Assembly: GCA_022822785.1 (NCBI GenBank) | Contig: JAJEAL010000066.1 | Coordinates: 1-43,162, forward strand | DNA: 43,162 nucleotides | Source of the DNA: Candidatus Poribacteria bacterium | Lineage (GTDB): Bacteria; Poribacteria; WGA-4E; PCPOR2b | Direction: 5' to 3' | In this document: piece after piece, positions 32,947 to 41,863 of the stretch | Numbering within the stretch: position 1 is the first letter of the stretch | How the letters are laid out: each line of letters begins with the position of its first letter | The notes under the pieces: model-generated | The model's input: only the letters and a program-made list of their open reading frames with translations | Databases searched by the model: none | What the model was told of the DNA's origin: nothing | Translations under genes and position numbers: made by a program

Positions 32947-33876
32947 ATGTCCACTAGCAAGATGCATGTCGATGAGATCGATACCAGCGCATCGCTTGTG
33001 TTTCGGCTGCTCATCACACAATTTCCGCAGTGGGCAAATCTTCCCATCGAGCCAGTCCATTCCGCTGGCACAGGTAACGCGCTCTATAGGCTTGGCGATG
33101 ACATGGTCGTGCGATTACCCCGTATTCCCTCGGCTGTCAGCCAAGTGGATAAAGAACAGAAATGGCTTCCTAGACTTGCTCCACTCTTACCGCTCAACAT
33201 CCCAGTTCCACTAGCAATGGGAAAACCTGGCGATGGCTACCCATGGCATTGGTCAGTCTATCGGTGGCTTGAAGGTGAGGATGCGACTGCCGAGTCCATA
33301 GCTAATCCATATCAAGCTGCGACCGACCTAGCTCAATTCATAGCTGCCCTCCAACAGATTGAGGCTGCCGACGGACCGCCGCCGGGGCAACACAACTTTT
33401 ATCGCGGGGTGCCACTGGAAATGCGAGACCAAGAGACTCGCGACGCAATCACAGCCCTACATGGCGTTCTTGATATTGACCGCGTGACTGCGGTGTGGGA
33501 CGCAGCAATTACGGTGCCAGCGTGGAAGGGAGCACCCGTCTGGCTGCACGGAGACCTGCACGCTGCAAACCTGCTCGTCCAACAGGGTAGGCTGAGTGCC
33601 GTTATCGATTTTGGAGGGTTGGGCGTGGGAGATCCCGCATGTGACGTGATGGCTGCATGGCTGTTCCTCTCTGCTGAAAACAGGTCGGTATTCCGTGCCG
33701 CGCTACAGGTTGATGACGCAACCTGGGCGCGAGCTCGTGGCTGGGCGCTGTCCGTCGGGCTGATTGCGCTCCCATACTATCAAACGACCAATCCGATACT
33801 TGCCGGAATCGCCCGACGTGCAATCAACCAGACCCTCGCCGATCATGAGGATATCGGATTCTGTGATTCTCAATAA
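32947..33876 (+). CDS. APH-type aminoglycoside/small-molecule kinase
   Basis: 309 residues from ATG 32947 (the frame opens at TTG 32932; the first Met after GGGG is preferred). The catalytic loop is WLHGDLHAANLL (HGDxxxxN) and the metal motif is VIDFGGLGVGDPACD. The N-terminal lobe is GNALYRLGDDMVVRLPR, with the ATP-binding lysine replaced by Arg or lying nearby. Such kinases phosphorylate aminoglycosides, homoserine, choline or macrolides; resistance should not be assumed. It is convergent with the M28 peptidase, with only 16 bases between stop codons. Confidence 0.85.
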   Translation: MSTSKMHVDEIDTSASLVFRLLITQFPQWANLPIEPVHSAGTGNALYRLGDDMVVRLPRIPSAVSQVDKEQKWLPRLAPLLPLNIPVPLAMGKPGDGYPWHWSVYRWLEGEDATAESIANPYQAATDLAQFIAALQQIEAADGPPPGQHNFYRGVPLEMRDQETRDAITALHGVLDIDRVTAVWDAAITVPAWKGAPVWLHGDLHAANLLVQQGRLSAVIDFGGLGVGDPACDVMAAWLFLSAENRSVFRAALQVDDATWARARGWALSVGLIALPYYQTTNPILAGIARRAINQTLADHEDIGFCDSQ

Positions 33877-33892
33877 GGGCACAAGTTATCGG

Positions 33893-36013
33893 CTACATCC
33901 GCGCAATCCGCTCAAGGGCTACAATCATCCGTTGAAACGTTTCTGCTAACAAATCTACCTGTTTTGATACCTCCGCCTCATCCTTCGCTTCGAGTGCATC
34001 TTGGAGCCCCGGGAAAACAACTGCAGCGTATCCGCTGTGAAGACCAGGGGCATAAGCCAAGTGCTTGAACCATGGACGTAACGGCAAACCAGAGTCGGAA
34101 AGTAATATCTGTTCTAAGCCTTGGAGACTCTCATTAATCTCTGCCGTTTTGGTTAGCTCCCTAGTGTCGAGGCGCATGGTGAAATCACTCTGGAGATCTA
34201 CTGCAATTTTTTCCCACTCCCTGAGTAATATCCGTAGCCGTTCGGGTCTATCCTTTGTGAGAGTGCTTTGCTTGTTTTCGTTCTGTAGCGCTTTAAGATG
34301 GCTTAAAAGCTCATCTGCGTATGCCCCATAGTCGAATGGCAGAATATCCGCACTTGCAAGGCGTAACGCGAGAATCCCCCAGATCTGCGTCATTGCCACA
34401 TGATACTGGAACGTCGGATCGCCGAAACGCTCCACCCAGTAAAAATTATCCTGCATGGCGTGGTAGACACCGTAAGGTCCATAGAATCCCATACTGATGG
34501 ATGGAATCCCAAGATGCCCAATAAAGGGCGAATGGTCGGAACCGCTGCCAAGATTCCCAACCCTTGGAACGTGATTTTCCTGATCCTGCCGCCACGTCTC
34601 ATACACTGTCTGATGGGTCTGTGGATCCATAACAGCTTGCGTAACCTCTCGCATCAGTAACTTGAGCGAAGGCACAGCACTTGCATAGAACTTCTGACCT
34701 GTGGTCGCAATATCGACATTTAAATACGCAATCGCCTTCTGCTGAAGTTCAGTTTTTAAGTCTTCAGCCCACTCCGCTGAACCGACGATGCCAAATTCCT
34801 CCGCGTCCCAACTGGCAAAAACGATGGTGCGTTTGGGGCGATACCCTTCCTTTGCCAGCTGCCCAAGACAGCGGGCTACCTCTAAGAGACTGACCGTGCC
34901 ACTGCCCGGATCCGCGGCACCGTAAACCCAAGCGTCGTGATGGTTGCCAAGGATCACCCATTGGTCAGGGGTTTTTACCCCTTTGAGCTTAGCAATCACA
35001 TTATAGATTAAGCGATTCTTGTGCTCACTGCGAACTTTAAGGTGAACTTTTGCAGGACCAGGACCGATATGATATGCAAAGGGTAGCCCGCCCTGCCATT
35101 CTGCCGGAACGTTTGGACCTGCTAATGCTTTGAGCAGTGGGGCTGCATCTCGGTACGCCAACGGGGCGACGGGAATCTGTGGAAGATCTGTTGCCTCTGC
35201 AATTGGGAGCCGATGGGCGTCTTTTGTTGATGCCCACCCCGGTGTCAACGGATCGCCAGCGTACTGAAAAATATATTTCACTGTTCCGCGTTGAATCGCA
35301 TCCGCGGATCGCCACGGTCCACGCGGATACACATCCCCTTTCATATATCCATCATCTCTCGGATCGGAATAGATAATCAAGCCGATGGCACCCTGTTCAC
35401 CGGCAACCTTCGCTTTGACCCCTCGGTAGCTACCTCCATATCTTGCGATAGCAATCTTACCCTCAACAGAGATACCCATCTCCTCTAATTTCTGATAATC
35501 CGTGGGCAATCCTCTGTTGACATAAATCAGATCGGCAGTTACATCTCCGTCCGGCGAATAAGCGTTATAGCCCGCTACTATATTCGTTTCGAAGGAATCC
35601 TTATCCCACTCCCAGCTCTCCTCCTTGCCAGCCGCGAGATACGGAGTCGGCGCAATCATCTCGACGCGAACTTCGATTGGGTACGGTAAATAGACCTCGT
35701 ACTCATAAATCTGGGCATCCATGCCGTATTCTCGGTATTTGTTGTAGAGATATTGAGCAACCTTATAGCTGTTCTCCGTTCCGGCAAGGTGTGGCTCTTC
35801 TGTTAATCGCCGTAATTCCTGCCGACATCTTTCAGGAGAGGTTAGTTGCTTAAACGCTTCCTCATATCTTTTTTGTAAAACTGAGTTTGGACGGGTAAAA
35901 CCACGAAGGTTAGCTGACGTTTGAGCAAATAGGGGGAAGGTGATAATGGTAAAATAGAATATGAAGCAAATCTGTAACCAGATCTGATAGTTAGCCTTTA
36001 TCCGTTGAGCCAT
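33893..36013 (-). CDS. Secreted M28 peptidase of the glutamate carboxypeptidase II / transferrin-receptor type
   Basis: 706 residues from the ATG at 36013 (TTG at 36016 is adjacent). An N-terminal signal (IWLQICFIFYFTIITFPLFAQ) exports it. A PA domain (about 150-300) is inserted before the zinc core: GNHHDAWVYGAADPGSG, FASWDAEEFGIVGSAEW, LNVDIATTG, and GSDHSPFIGHLGIPSISMGFYG with YHAMQDN. These supply the two-zinc ligands and the general-base Glu. The C-terminal helical part matches the TfR dimerisation domain. It probably trims C-terminal residues from peptides outside the cytoplasm. Promoter candidate at 36080-36108. Confidence 0.9.
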   Translation of the reverse strand: MAQRIKANYQIWLQICFIFYFTIITFPLFAQTSANLRGFTRPNSVLQKRYEEAFKQLTSPERCRQELRRLTEEPHLAGTENSYKVAQYLYNKYREYGMDAQIYEYEVYLPYPIEVRVEMIAPTPYLAAGKEESWEWDKDSFETNIVAGYNAYSPDGDVTADLIYVNRGLPTDYQKLEEMGISVEGKIAIARYGGSYRGVKAKVAGEQGAIGLIIYSDPRDDGYMKGDVYPRGPWRSADAIQRGTVKYIFQYAGDPLTPGWASTKDAHRLPIAEATDLPQIPVAPLAYRDAAPLLKALAGPNVPAEWQGGLPFAYHIGPGPAKVHLKVRSEHKNRLIYNVIAKLKGVKTPDQWVILGNHHDAWVYGAADPGSGTVSLLEVARCLGQLAKEGYRPKRTIVFASWDAEEFGIVGSAEWAEDLKTELQQKAIAYLNVDIATTGQKFYASAVPSLKLLMREVTQAVMDPQTHQTVYETWRQDQENHVPRVGNLGSGSDHSPFIGHLGIPSISMGFYGPYGVYHAMQDNFYWVERFGDPTFQYHVAMTQIWGILALRLASADILPFDYGAYADELLSHLKALQNENKQSTLTKDRPERLRILLREWEKIAVDLQSDFTMRLDTRELTKTAEINESLQGLEQILLSDSGLPLRPWFKHLAYAPGLHSGYAAVVFPGLQDALEAKDEAEVSKQVDLLAETFQRMIVALERIARM

Positions 36014-36079
36014 CAATAACTACCTTTCTATGAATTGGCGAAAGAGCCCCCGATAGTTCAGGGAGCAGAATTTCATGCA

Positions 36080-36108
36080 ATGATAGCACACCTTCTGCTG
36101 TTTGTCAC
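36080..36108 (-). promoter_or_regulatory. Promoter candidate for the M28 peptidase gene
   Basis: Read on the minus strand: GTGACA, a 17-base spacer, TATCAT, about 65 bases before the ATG at 36013. Lies in the 420-base divergent gap. Confidence 0.5.
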
Positions 36109-36168
36109 TGAAATTTATGCCGACCATTACGCATACACTCAGTTACTGATAGACTGCATCGAAACCGG

Positions 36169-36198
36169 TTGACAATCAACTTCGAGGAATGATATGCT
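36169..36198 (+). promoter_or_regulatory. Promoter candidate for the TPR lipoprotein gene
   Basis: TTGACA (36169-36174), an 18-base spacer and TATGCT (36193-36198). The leader to the likely start (36433) would be about 230 bases. Nothing else is recognised in this part of the divergent gap. Confidence 0.55.
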
Positions 36199-36432
36199 AA
36201 CTTAAGTTGCAGAATTTTCTGGGTATCCAACCGGTTGAGCCTGTTTCCGCCCGAAGAACATTGTGAACGAGAGCGCGGTCCAGATGAATTGATATCCAGC
36301 GCAGCTTACGGCTGGGGCGCTGTAGGTCAATCATCCAAAATTGATACCGATTTCGTCAAAAGTGTTAGATTCTGTTAGATTTTGTTGTCCCACACTATGT
36401 ATCAAAGATTCGCGGTCCTGATGGATAAACCA

Positions 36433-37074
36433 ATGAACAAATCCACTTTGTACCTCACCTTCCACACTTTCGTACTTCAAGCGAAATGTTGGATGGGGGC
36501 AGTCTTAATTTTCTGTTTAATTATGTCCTTTGGCTGCTCGGATGATACAGAGATCAATGTGCAGGCTGTTCAAAAAGGACAGATAGATGGATGGACAGCT
36601 TACAATAAAGGCGATTTTTCCGATGCACTTCTGCATTTTCAGCGCGTCATTGAGCTAGATGCAACCGCTGCGGATGCACATAACGGCTTGGGCTGGACCC
36701 ATCTTAGTGTTTCGCACGAACCTGCAATCACTCCGGATATTGTTGCACAGGCGCAAAAGGCATTTGAGGCTGCTATCCGATTGGACACCGCCAATGCGGA
36801 CGCCTGGATCGGGTTAGCCAACACCCTCTTTCTCCGCCGTGAGAGTACTACTGATTTTCAAACTGTACTGCGTGCCATTGATAACGCATTACAAGGGGAT
36901 CACCGTACCCTTTTTCGACATGATTATCAGTCGATTGCAGATCTTCAAACGCTCAGAGCTATCTGCTACTACTATCTTGGTCAAAAAAAACTCGCTGAAT
37001 CAGCGGTGGAGAGTGCCCTCCAAGCCGAGCCATCAAATACCGCCGCGCTATCAATTCAACAAGCCCTAAAATAA
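36433..37074 (+). CDS. TPR-containing lipoprotein
   Basis: 213 residues from ATG 36433. ATG 36397 and ATG 36421 are alternatives and none has a strong ribosome binding site. The long signal ends in lipobox MSFGC. Tetratricopeptide repeats follow: GWTAYNKGDFSDALLHFQRVIELDATAADAHNGLGWTHL, AFEAAIRLDTANADAWIGLANTLFL, AICYYYLGQKKLAESAVESALQAEPSNTAALSI. It probably serves as a protein-interaction scaffold on the outer membrane or in the periplasm. No envelope assembly partner is evident. Confidence 0.8.
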   Translation: MNKSTLYLTFHTFVLQAKCWMGAVLIFCLIMSFGCSDDTEINVQAVQKGQIDGWTAYNKGDFSDALLHFQRVIELDATAADAHNGLGWTHLSVSHEPAITPDIVAQAQKAFEAAIRLDTANADAWIGLANTLFLRRESTTDFQTVLRAIDNALQGDHRTLFRHDYQSIADLQTLRAICYYYLGQKKLAESAVESALQAEPSNTAALSIQQALK

Positions 37075-37194
37075 CAATACCTACTGACTCAATGGAGCCA
37101 CAAAAAATGGTTTTTACATTGTACCCATCACGTCTTACCCCCTGTCTCTGACGGACGCAACAACTGCAAACTACAATCCATAGGAGAATTCGAT

Positions 37195-37971
37195 ATGCTA
37201 CTAGAAGGCAAAAAAGCACTCATCACCGGTTCACGACGCGGAATTGGACGCGGAATCGCCCTCGCGTTAGCACAGAACGGTTGCGATATTGGACTCAACG
37301 ATATTGAACACGACGAATCCGCAGACCGGACGATTGGACTCATTGGCGACACTGGACGCAAATGTACGTTCACGGTTGCTGATATCAGTAATAGTGATTC
37401 AGTGGACGCTTTATTCGATGAATTCCTCACTGAACACGGTCGGATTGATATTCTGGTAAATAATCCGTACTGGTCGGAAAATATGCCGTTTCTCGAGATT
37501 ACCGAGGCGGTCTGGGACCGGACGATGGCCGTCAGTTTGAAGGGTTACTTTCTGTGCAGCCAACGCGCTGCGAAGGAGATGATTAAGCAAAAATCAGGTG
37601 GGCGAATTGTTAGCATCTCCTCCGTCCATTCGGTGCGAGTGTGGGAAGAGGATACCGCTTACGGTGTTGCGAAGGCAGGTGTGATTCGTTTGATGATGAG
37701 TGCCGCTCGCGACCTGGCGGGGACTGGAATCACGGCTAATGCGATTGCGCCGGGCTGGATCGATAGCCGCGAGTTACCACCAGACCGAGAACATGAGCGA
37801 GCGCAAGGTGGAGTCGGTGGCGATGCGTTGTCATCAATCCCGAGGCGTCGGATCGGTGTGCCAAACGATATCGCACAGGCAGTTGTCTTTCTCTCTTCAC
37901 CGATGGGAGATTATGTGAACGGCACATGCCTGACAGTGGACGGTGGATTTCTCACGCATGGCAACACGTAA
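37195..37971 (+). CDS. Short-chain dehydrogenase/reductase
   Basis: 258 residues with AGGAGAATTC before the ATG. The cofactor motif is TGSRRGIGRG (11-20). The NNAG position reads VNNPYW. Catalytic residues are Ser142/143, Tyr156 and Lys160 (TAYGVAKAG). The product-release motif IAPGWIDS and the C-terminal VNGTCLTVDGG are present. Residues after the second strand (NDIEHDE) favour NAD(H). It is a classical SDR acting on a carbonyl or alcohol; substrate unknown. The 3' end overlaps the open frame of the next gene, whose real start is further on. Confidence 0.9.
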   Translation: MLLEGKKALITGSRRGIGRGIALALAQNGCDIGLNDIEHDESADRTIGLIGDTGRKCTFTVADISNSDSVDALFDEFLTEHGRIDILVNNPYWSENMPFLEITEAVWDRTMAVSLKGYFLCSQRAAKEMIKQKSGGRIVSISSVHSVRVWEEDTAYGVAKAGVIRLMMSAARDLAGTGITANAIAPGWIDSRELPPDREHERAQGGVGGDALSSIPRRRIGVPNDIAQAVVFLSSPMGDYVNGTCLTVDGGFLTHGNT

Positions 37972-38074
37972 AAGCATAGTCTCGACCGATGGAAAGCCTT
38001 TTACACTGTTCTGTTTCAATTTACTCTGTTTTAGCGCCGACGTTGATTATGATAAGTCCACAAGGAATAGTCAT

Positions 38075-40423
38075 TTGAATAAAACACATCTGTTTTTCTG
38101 CGCTGTTCTCACCATTCTGATTACTTGGGAACTCGCGGCTGCTGATGCGCCCAAAGTCAGCACCTCATTGCCATCTAGCTCCGTTGCCGTTAGCGACGAT
38201 GCCCTTGCCACTTTTCTGAACCCCGCCGGTTTAGGTGCTGCACAGCGAGGGCTTAACCTCTACTATCTGCGTGCCGGTGAAACCGATGGCTGGGTCGATG
38301 ATACACTTCTGATCTCCGCAGCGAAGGCAGGATTTGGTATGGAGTTCGCCACCGGTAAAGACGGTATCGATTTTAACCGCTATACACTCTCCAGCGGGGG
38401 CAGCATCGGTCCTACACTTTATTGGGGAACCGGCTACAGTTGGGTTAATTCTGATGACGAAGATTACGACCGACTCGCATCATGGGCTTTGGGATTGATG
38501 TTTCGGCGGCGATACCTTTCAACGGGCATTATCGCGCGAGACCTAAACCGCCCCCGTTTCCGCGGAGAGCGACTCGGTAGAACCTACGACTTCGGCATAG
38601 CAGTTCGACCCAGTACCTCCCGCATTACGCTTTCGATCGATGCCCGAAAGGTCGAAGATATTAAGGGATTAGATTTCAATTTTGGCGTAGAAATCCGGCC
38701 CCTTCGTTGGATGACGTTGCGCGGTAGCTTAAACACTGATAGCAGCTTTGACATCCGTTTTGGGATTAATTTTCGACAGTTTGGGCTGGGTATGTATAAT
38801 CGTTTCGACGAAAACCAGCGTTACCAAGAAGGGATAGGGTATATCTCGCTGTCTCAGGCACTGCATACGACTCGGCACATCCGGCGAAATGCTTTCCTAG
38901 ACGTACAGATCGATGAAATTGAAACAACGTTTAAGGTCGCAAAAAGAGATTCGGAGGTCGCGGGAGCGTTAATCAAAATAGGGGATAGTCGCTACGGTAT
39001 CGGCCGTTTGCAGGAAATCCGTGATGCTATCTTGGATTTTAAGAAAAGTGGCAAGCAGGTTGTCGCCTATATGACCAACTGTTCGACCGGTAGTTATCTG
39101 CTTGCATCGGTCTGTGATTGGGTTGTCCTACACCCCTCCGGTGAGGTGCGTTTGATTGGATTACGGTCAGAGACCGCGTTTTACAAAGGAGTACTCGATA
39201 AACTCGGCATCCGAGCGGACCTTGAGCACATCGGTAAATACAAATCAGCATCAGATGTCTTTACGCGCGAGGAAATGTCGGAGGCGCATCGTGAGGTGCA
39301 AAACGTAATCCTTGACGATCTCTACGATCAATTGACTCAACTGATTGCGGATAAGCAGAGTTGGACCCAAGCCGATGTGAAAGTACTTATCGATCAGGGA
39401 CCATTCACGGCAAAACAGGCATTAGCGCACGGCATCGTGGATCAACTTGCCTATCGCGATGAACTCAAAGGCATAGCCAAAAATCTCACCGGGAGAGATT
39501 GCCGTCTGGTCAAAGCGAGTCAGTATCTAAGTATCGTTGAATATGGATATGATTGGGAAGCGCCTTTACCCAAGATTGCTGTGATTGAAGCGGAAGGGAT
39601 GATGATGACAGGCGAAAGCTTTACAGACCCTTTCACAGGAACAAGAACGATGGGATCTGCTACTATCGCTCGGGCTATCCGACAGGTCCGGAAGGATTCA
39701 TCAGTCAAGGCAGTCGTTCTGCGGATTGACAGTGGGGGCGGGTTGGTTGTTGCTGCCGACACAATCTGGCGAGAGTTGATTAGGCTGAAAGAGGTTAAGC
39801 CGTTGGTCGTTTCGATGGCTGATATCGCTGGATCCGGCGGATATTACATCGCCGCGCCGGCAGATGTCATCGTTGCCGAACCCGGTACTATCACCGGTTC
39901 GATTGGTGTTATTTCGGGTAAGTATAGCCTCAAAGGGTTTTATGACAAAATTGGAGTACATAAAGAGATAATCAAACGTGGGAAACACGCGGACTTCTAT
40001 ACTGACTACGGCGATTATCCCGCAGAGGAACGTGCGATTGTTAATGCCCAGATCCGGGAGATTTATGACGATTTTATCGCTAAAGTGGCGGACGGACGCG
40101 GCATGACAAAGAAGGCAGTCGATCAGATTGGACAAGGCAGAATCTGGACAGGCAAACAGGCCAAAGAGATTGGGCTCGTTGATGAACTGGGTGGATTAAA
40201 TCTCGCCCTTTCAATCGCTCGAAGAAAAGCAGGATTAGCAGGGAAAGAAGTGCAGCTCATGCGATTGCCGCAGCAGGGAGTGTGGCAACAGTGGCTGGCT
40301 GCCTTTCGCATAGCACGGTCGGGCCCCTCCCCAACAAACTGGAAATTTCCTGCGCTTGCGGAGGAGATTATGGCGCACCGGGCCTTCTTGTTGATGCCGT
40401 ACAGCGTGCAGGTTAATGATTGA
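38075..40423 (+). CDS. SppA-type signal peptide peptidase with an N-terminal barrel-like domain
   Basis: 782 residues from TTG 38075 (AAGGAA upstream). The frame is open to 37943, but only from here does a proper signal start (NKTHLFFCAVLTILITWELAAADA). Residues about 25-270 are beta-rich and begin VAVSDDALATFLNPAGLGAAQRG, like the start of outer-membrane barrel or PorV/TraF-like proteins. The rest is a tandem ClpP-fold SppA: catalytic Lys390 in GKYKSA and Ser587 in AGSGGYYIA, with SGGG and ITGSIGVI motifs. SppA degrades leftover signal peptides or membrane peptides. Here the extension may place the protease at the outer membrane or periplasm. Confidence 0.85.
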   Translation: MNKTHLFFCAVLTILITWELAAADAPKVSTSLPSSSVAVSDDALATFLNPAGLGAAQRGLNLYYLRAGETDGWVDDTLLISAAKAGFGMEFATGKDGIDFNRYTLSSGGSIGPTLYWGTGYSWVNSDDEDYDRLASWALGLMFRRRYLSTGIIARDLNRPRFRGERLGRTYDFGIAVRPSTSRITLSIDARKVEDIKGLDFNFGVEIRPLRWMTLRGSLNTDSSFDIRFGINFRQFGLGMYNRFDENQRYQEGIGYISLSQALHTTRHIRRNAFLDVQIDEIETTFKVAKRDSEVAGALIKIGDSRYGIGRLQEIRDAILDFKKSGKQVVAYMTNCSTGSYLLASVCDWVVLHPSGEVRLIGLRSETAFYKGVLDKLGIRADLEHIGKYKSASDVFTREEMSEAHREVQNVILDDLYDQLTQLIADKQSWTQADVKVLIDQGPFTAKQALAHGIVDQLAYRDELKGIAKNLTGRDCRLVKASQYLSIVEYGYDWEAPLPKIAVIEAEGMMMTGESFTDPFTGTRTMGSATIARAIRQVRKDSSVKAVVLRIDSGGGLVVAADTIWRELIRLKEVKPLVVSMADIAGSGGYYIAAPADVIVAEPGTITGSIGVISGKYSLKGFYDKIGVHKEIIKRGKHADFYTDYGDYPAEERAIVNAQIREIYDDFIAKVADGRGMTKKAVDQIGQGRIWTGKQAKEIGLVDELGGLNLALSIARRKAGLAGKEVQLMRLPQQGVWQQWLAAFRIARSGPSPTNWKFPALAEEIMAHRAFLLMPYSVQVND

Positions 40424-40528
40424 TATAGGGAGAATCAACAGAAGGTGAGTATGATACCAATGGGCGTTGTGTGGAAATACCATCGCACAGATTAGAACTT
40501 AACTCAATTATAGGGAGAGGAGATGCGG

Positions 40529-41674
40529 ATGAAAGTTACAGACGTCAAAACATTTCTCGTTCACCCCGGTGGCGGTAAAAACTGGTTATTTGTTAAAGTG
40601 GAAACGGATGAGGGGATCTACGGTTGGGGAGAGTGCTACACCCAAGCTGACCGTGACCGCACCATCGAAATCCATGTGCAACAGCTAGCACGCTATCTCG
40701 TTGGACGCAACCCTTTCAACATCAAGCACTTTACCTTTATGGCATATCACGATTTTGCTGGGAAGCGTGGATCAATGGAGTTCTATTGTGCCATCAGTGG
40801 AATCGAGCACGCCTTATGGGACATTACAGGAAAGGCACTCAACGCGCCGGTCTATAACCTGTTGGGGGGACCATGTCGGGACAAGATTCGTGTCTATGCC
40901 AACGGTTGGGGCGGTCGCACGATTGAAGAACGCGCAGAACGGGCAGTACAATTGGTCGAACAGGGATTCACCGCAATGAAGCTCGATCCACTCCCCAATC
41001 CATGGCGGACACATATCAGCCGTGAGGATGAACGTGAAGCTGTTGCGTGTGTGCGGGCGGTCCGCGACGCTGTGGGACCGAATATCGACCTGCTTGTCGA
41101 AATTCATCGTCGCCTAGCGCCAATCCACGCCATCCGTCTAGCTGAAATGATGGAAGAATTTCAACCGTTCTGGTACGAGGAGCCTGTCTCCGCCCGAAAT
41201 CTGGACGCGCTCGCCGAAGTTCGAGCCGCGATTAATTTACCGGTTGTCACGGGCGAAGAGCTCTACACCAAAGCAGAATTCCGTGAGGTGTTCGAGAAAA
41301 GTGCCGCAGATATCCTTAATCCAGATATCTGCAATTGTGGTGGGATTCTAGAACTCAAAGAAATCGCAGCGATGGCTGAACCGTATTTCGTGATTATGTC
41401 ACCACACAACTACAACAGCACAACGATCGGACTAGCAGCAACAGTGCAGGCTTGCGCGGTGATGCCTAACTTCCTTATTACTGAATACTTTGTCAACTTC
41501 ACCGAGTGTGGAAATGAGATTTCCGTGCCACCAATTAAGGTTGAAAACGGTTACATCCAATTGCCTACTGCCCCCGGATTAGGGCTATCACTTGACGAAG
41601 CGGCGCTGGCAGAATATCCATATCAAGAATTTCCAGCACGACATTTGCGTCATTTTAACGAAGAAGGTCCATAG
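40529..41674 (+). CDS. Enolase-superfamily dehydratase, galactonate-dehydratase-like
   Basis: 381 residues. ATG 40529 is eight bases after GGGAGAGG; ATG 40523 is only two bases away from it. The N-terminal capping domain (KVTDVKTFLVHPGG, GWGECYT) is followed by the barrel: Glu191-Ile-His193 (VEIHRR), the YEEP motif at 216-219 and GEE at 242-244 as metal-ligand strands, and His293 in MSPHN. His193 and His293 correspond to the two catalytic histidines of D-galactonate dehydratase. The first metal ligand is Glu instead of Asp. It would dehydrate a sugar acid to a 2-keto-3-deoxy acid; the sugar is unknown. No aldolase or kinase is linked. Confidence 0.9.
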   Translation: MKVTDVKTFLVHPGGGKNWLFVKVETDEGIYGWGECYTQADRDRTIEIHVQQLARYLVGRNPFNIKHFTFMAYHDFAGKRGSMEFYCAISGIEHALWDITGKALNAPVYNLLGGPCRDKIRVYANGWGGRTIEERAERAVQLVEQGFTAMKLDPLPNPWRTHISREDEREAVACVRAVRDAVGPNIDLLVEIHRRLAPIHAIRLAEMMEEFQPFWYEEPVSARNLDALAEVRAAINLPVVTGEELYTKAEFREVFEKSAADILNPDICNCGGILELKEIAAMAEPYFVIMSPHNYNSTTIGLAATVQACAVMPNFLITEYFVNFTECGNEISVPPIKVENGYIQLPTAPGLGLSLDEAALAEYPYQEFPARHLRHFNEEGP

Positions 41675-41863
41675 GACAAGCGCGAACACCTGCCCACTGT
41701 TCCTACGGTCCCACGGTTTCAGGCGAGGAACTGTTAACAATTTACCCCGCTCGAAATTCGGTGGGGCCGGTTGAGGTCTTTCTTTCCGCTTGACGGAGGC
41801 ATCTAGGCTGTGGTAAAGTTGAGAATAAGGATGCCAGATTGAAAAACTAAAGGGTGTGATCAG

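Noticed and set aside
27516-33876. Secondary-metabolite cluster reading (PhyH, GNAT, APH kinase)
   Set aside because: No synthase, carrier protein or exporter is present; the set fits catabolism or general modification better.
33893-36013. Plus-strand frames opposite the M28 peptidase
   Set aside because: Antisense shadows; the minus strand has complete catalytic motifs over the full length.
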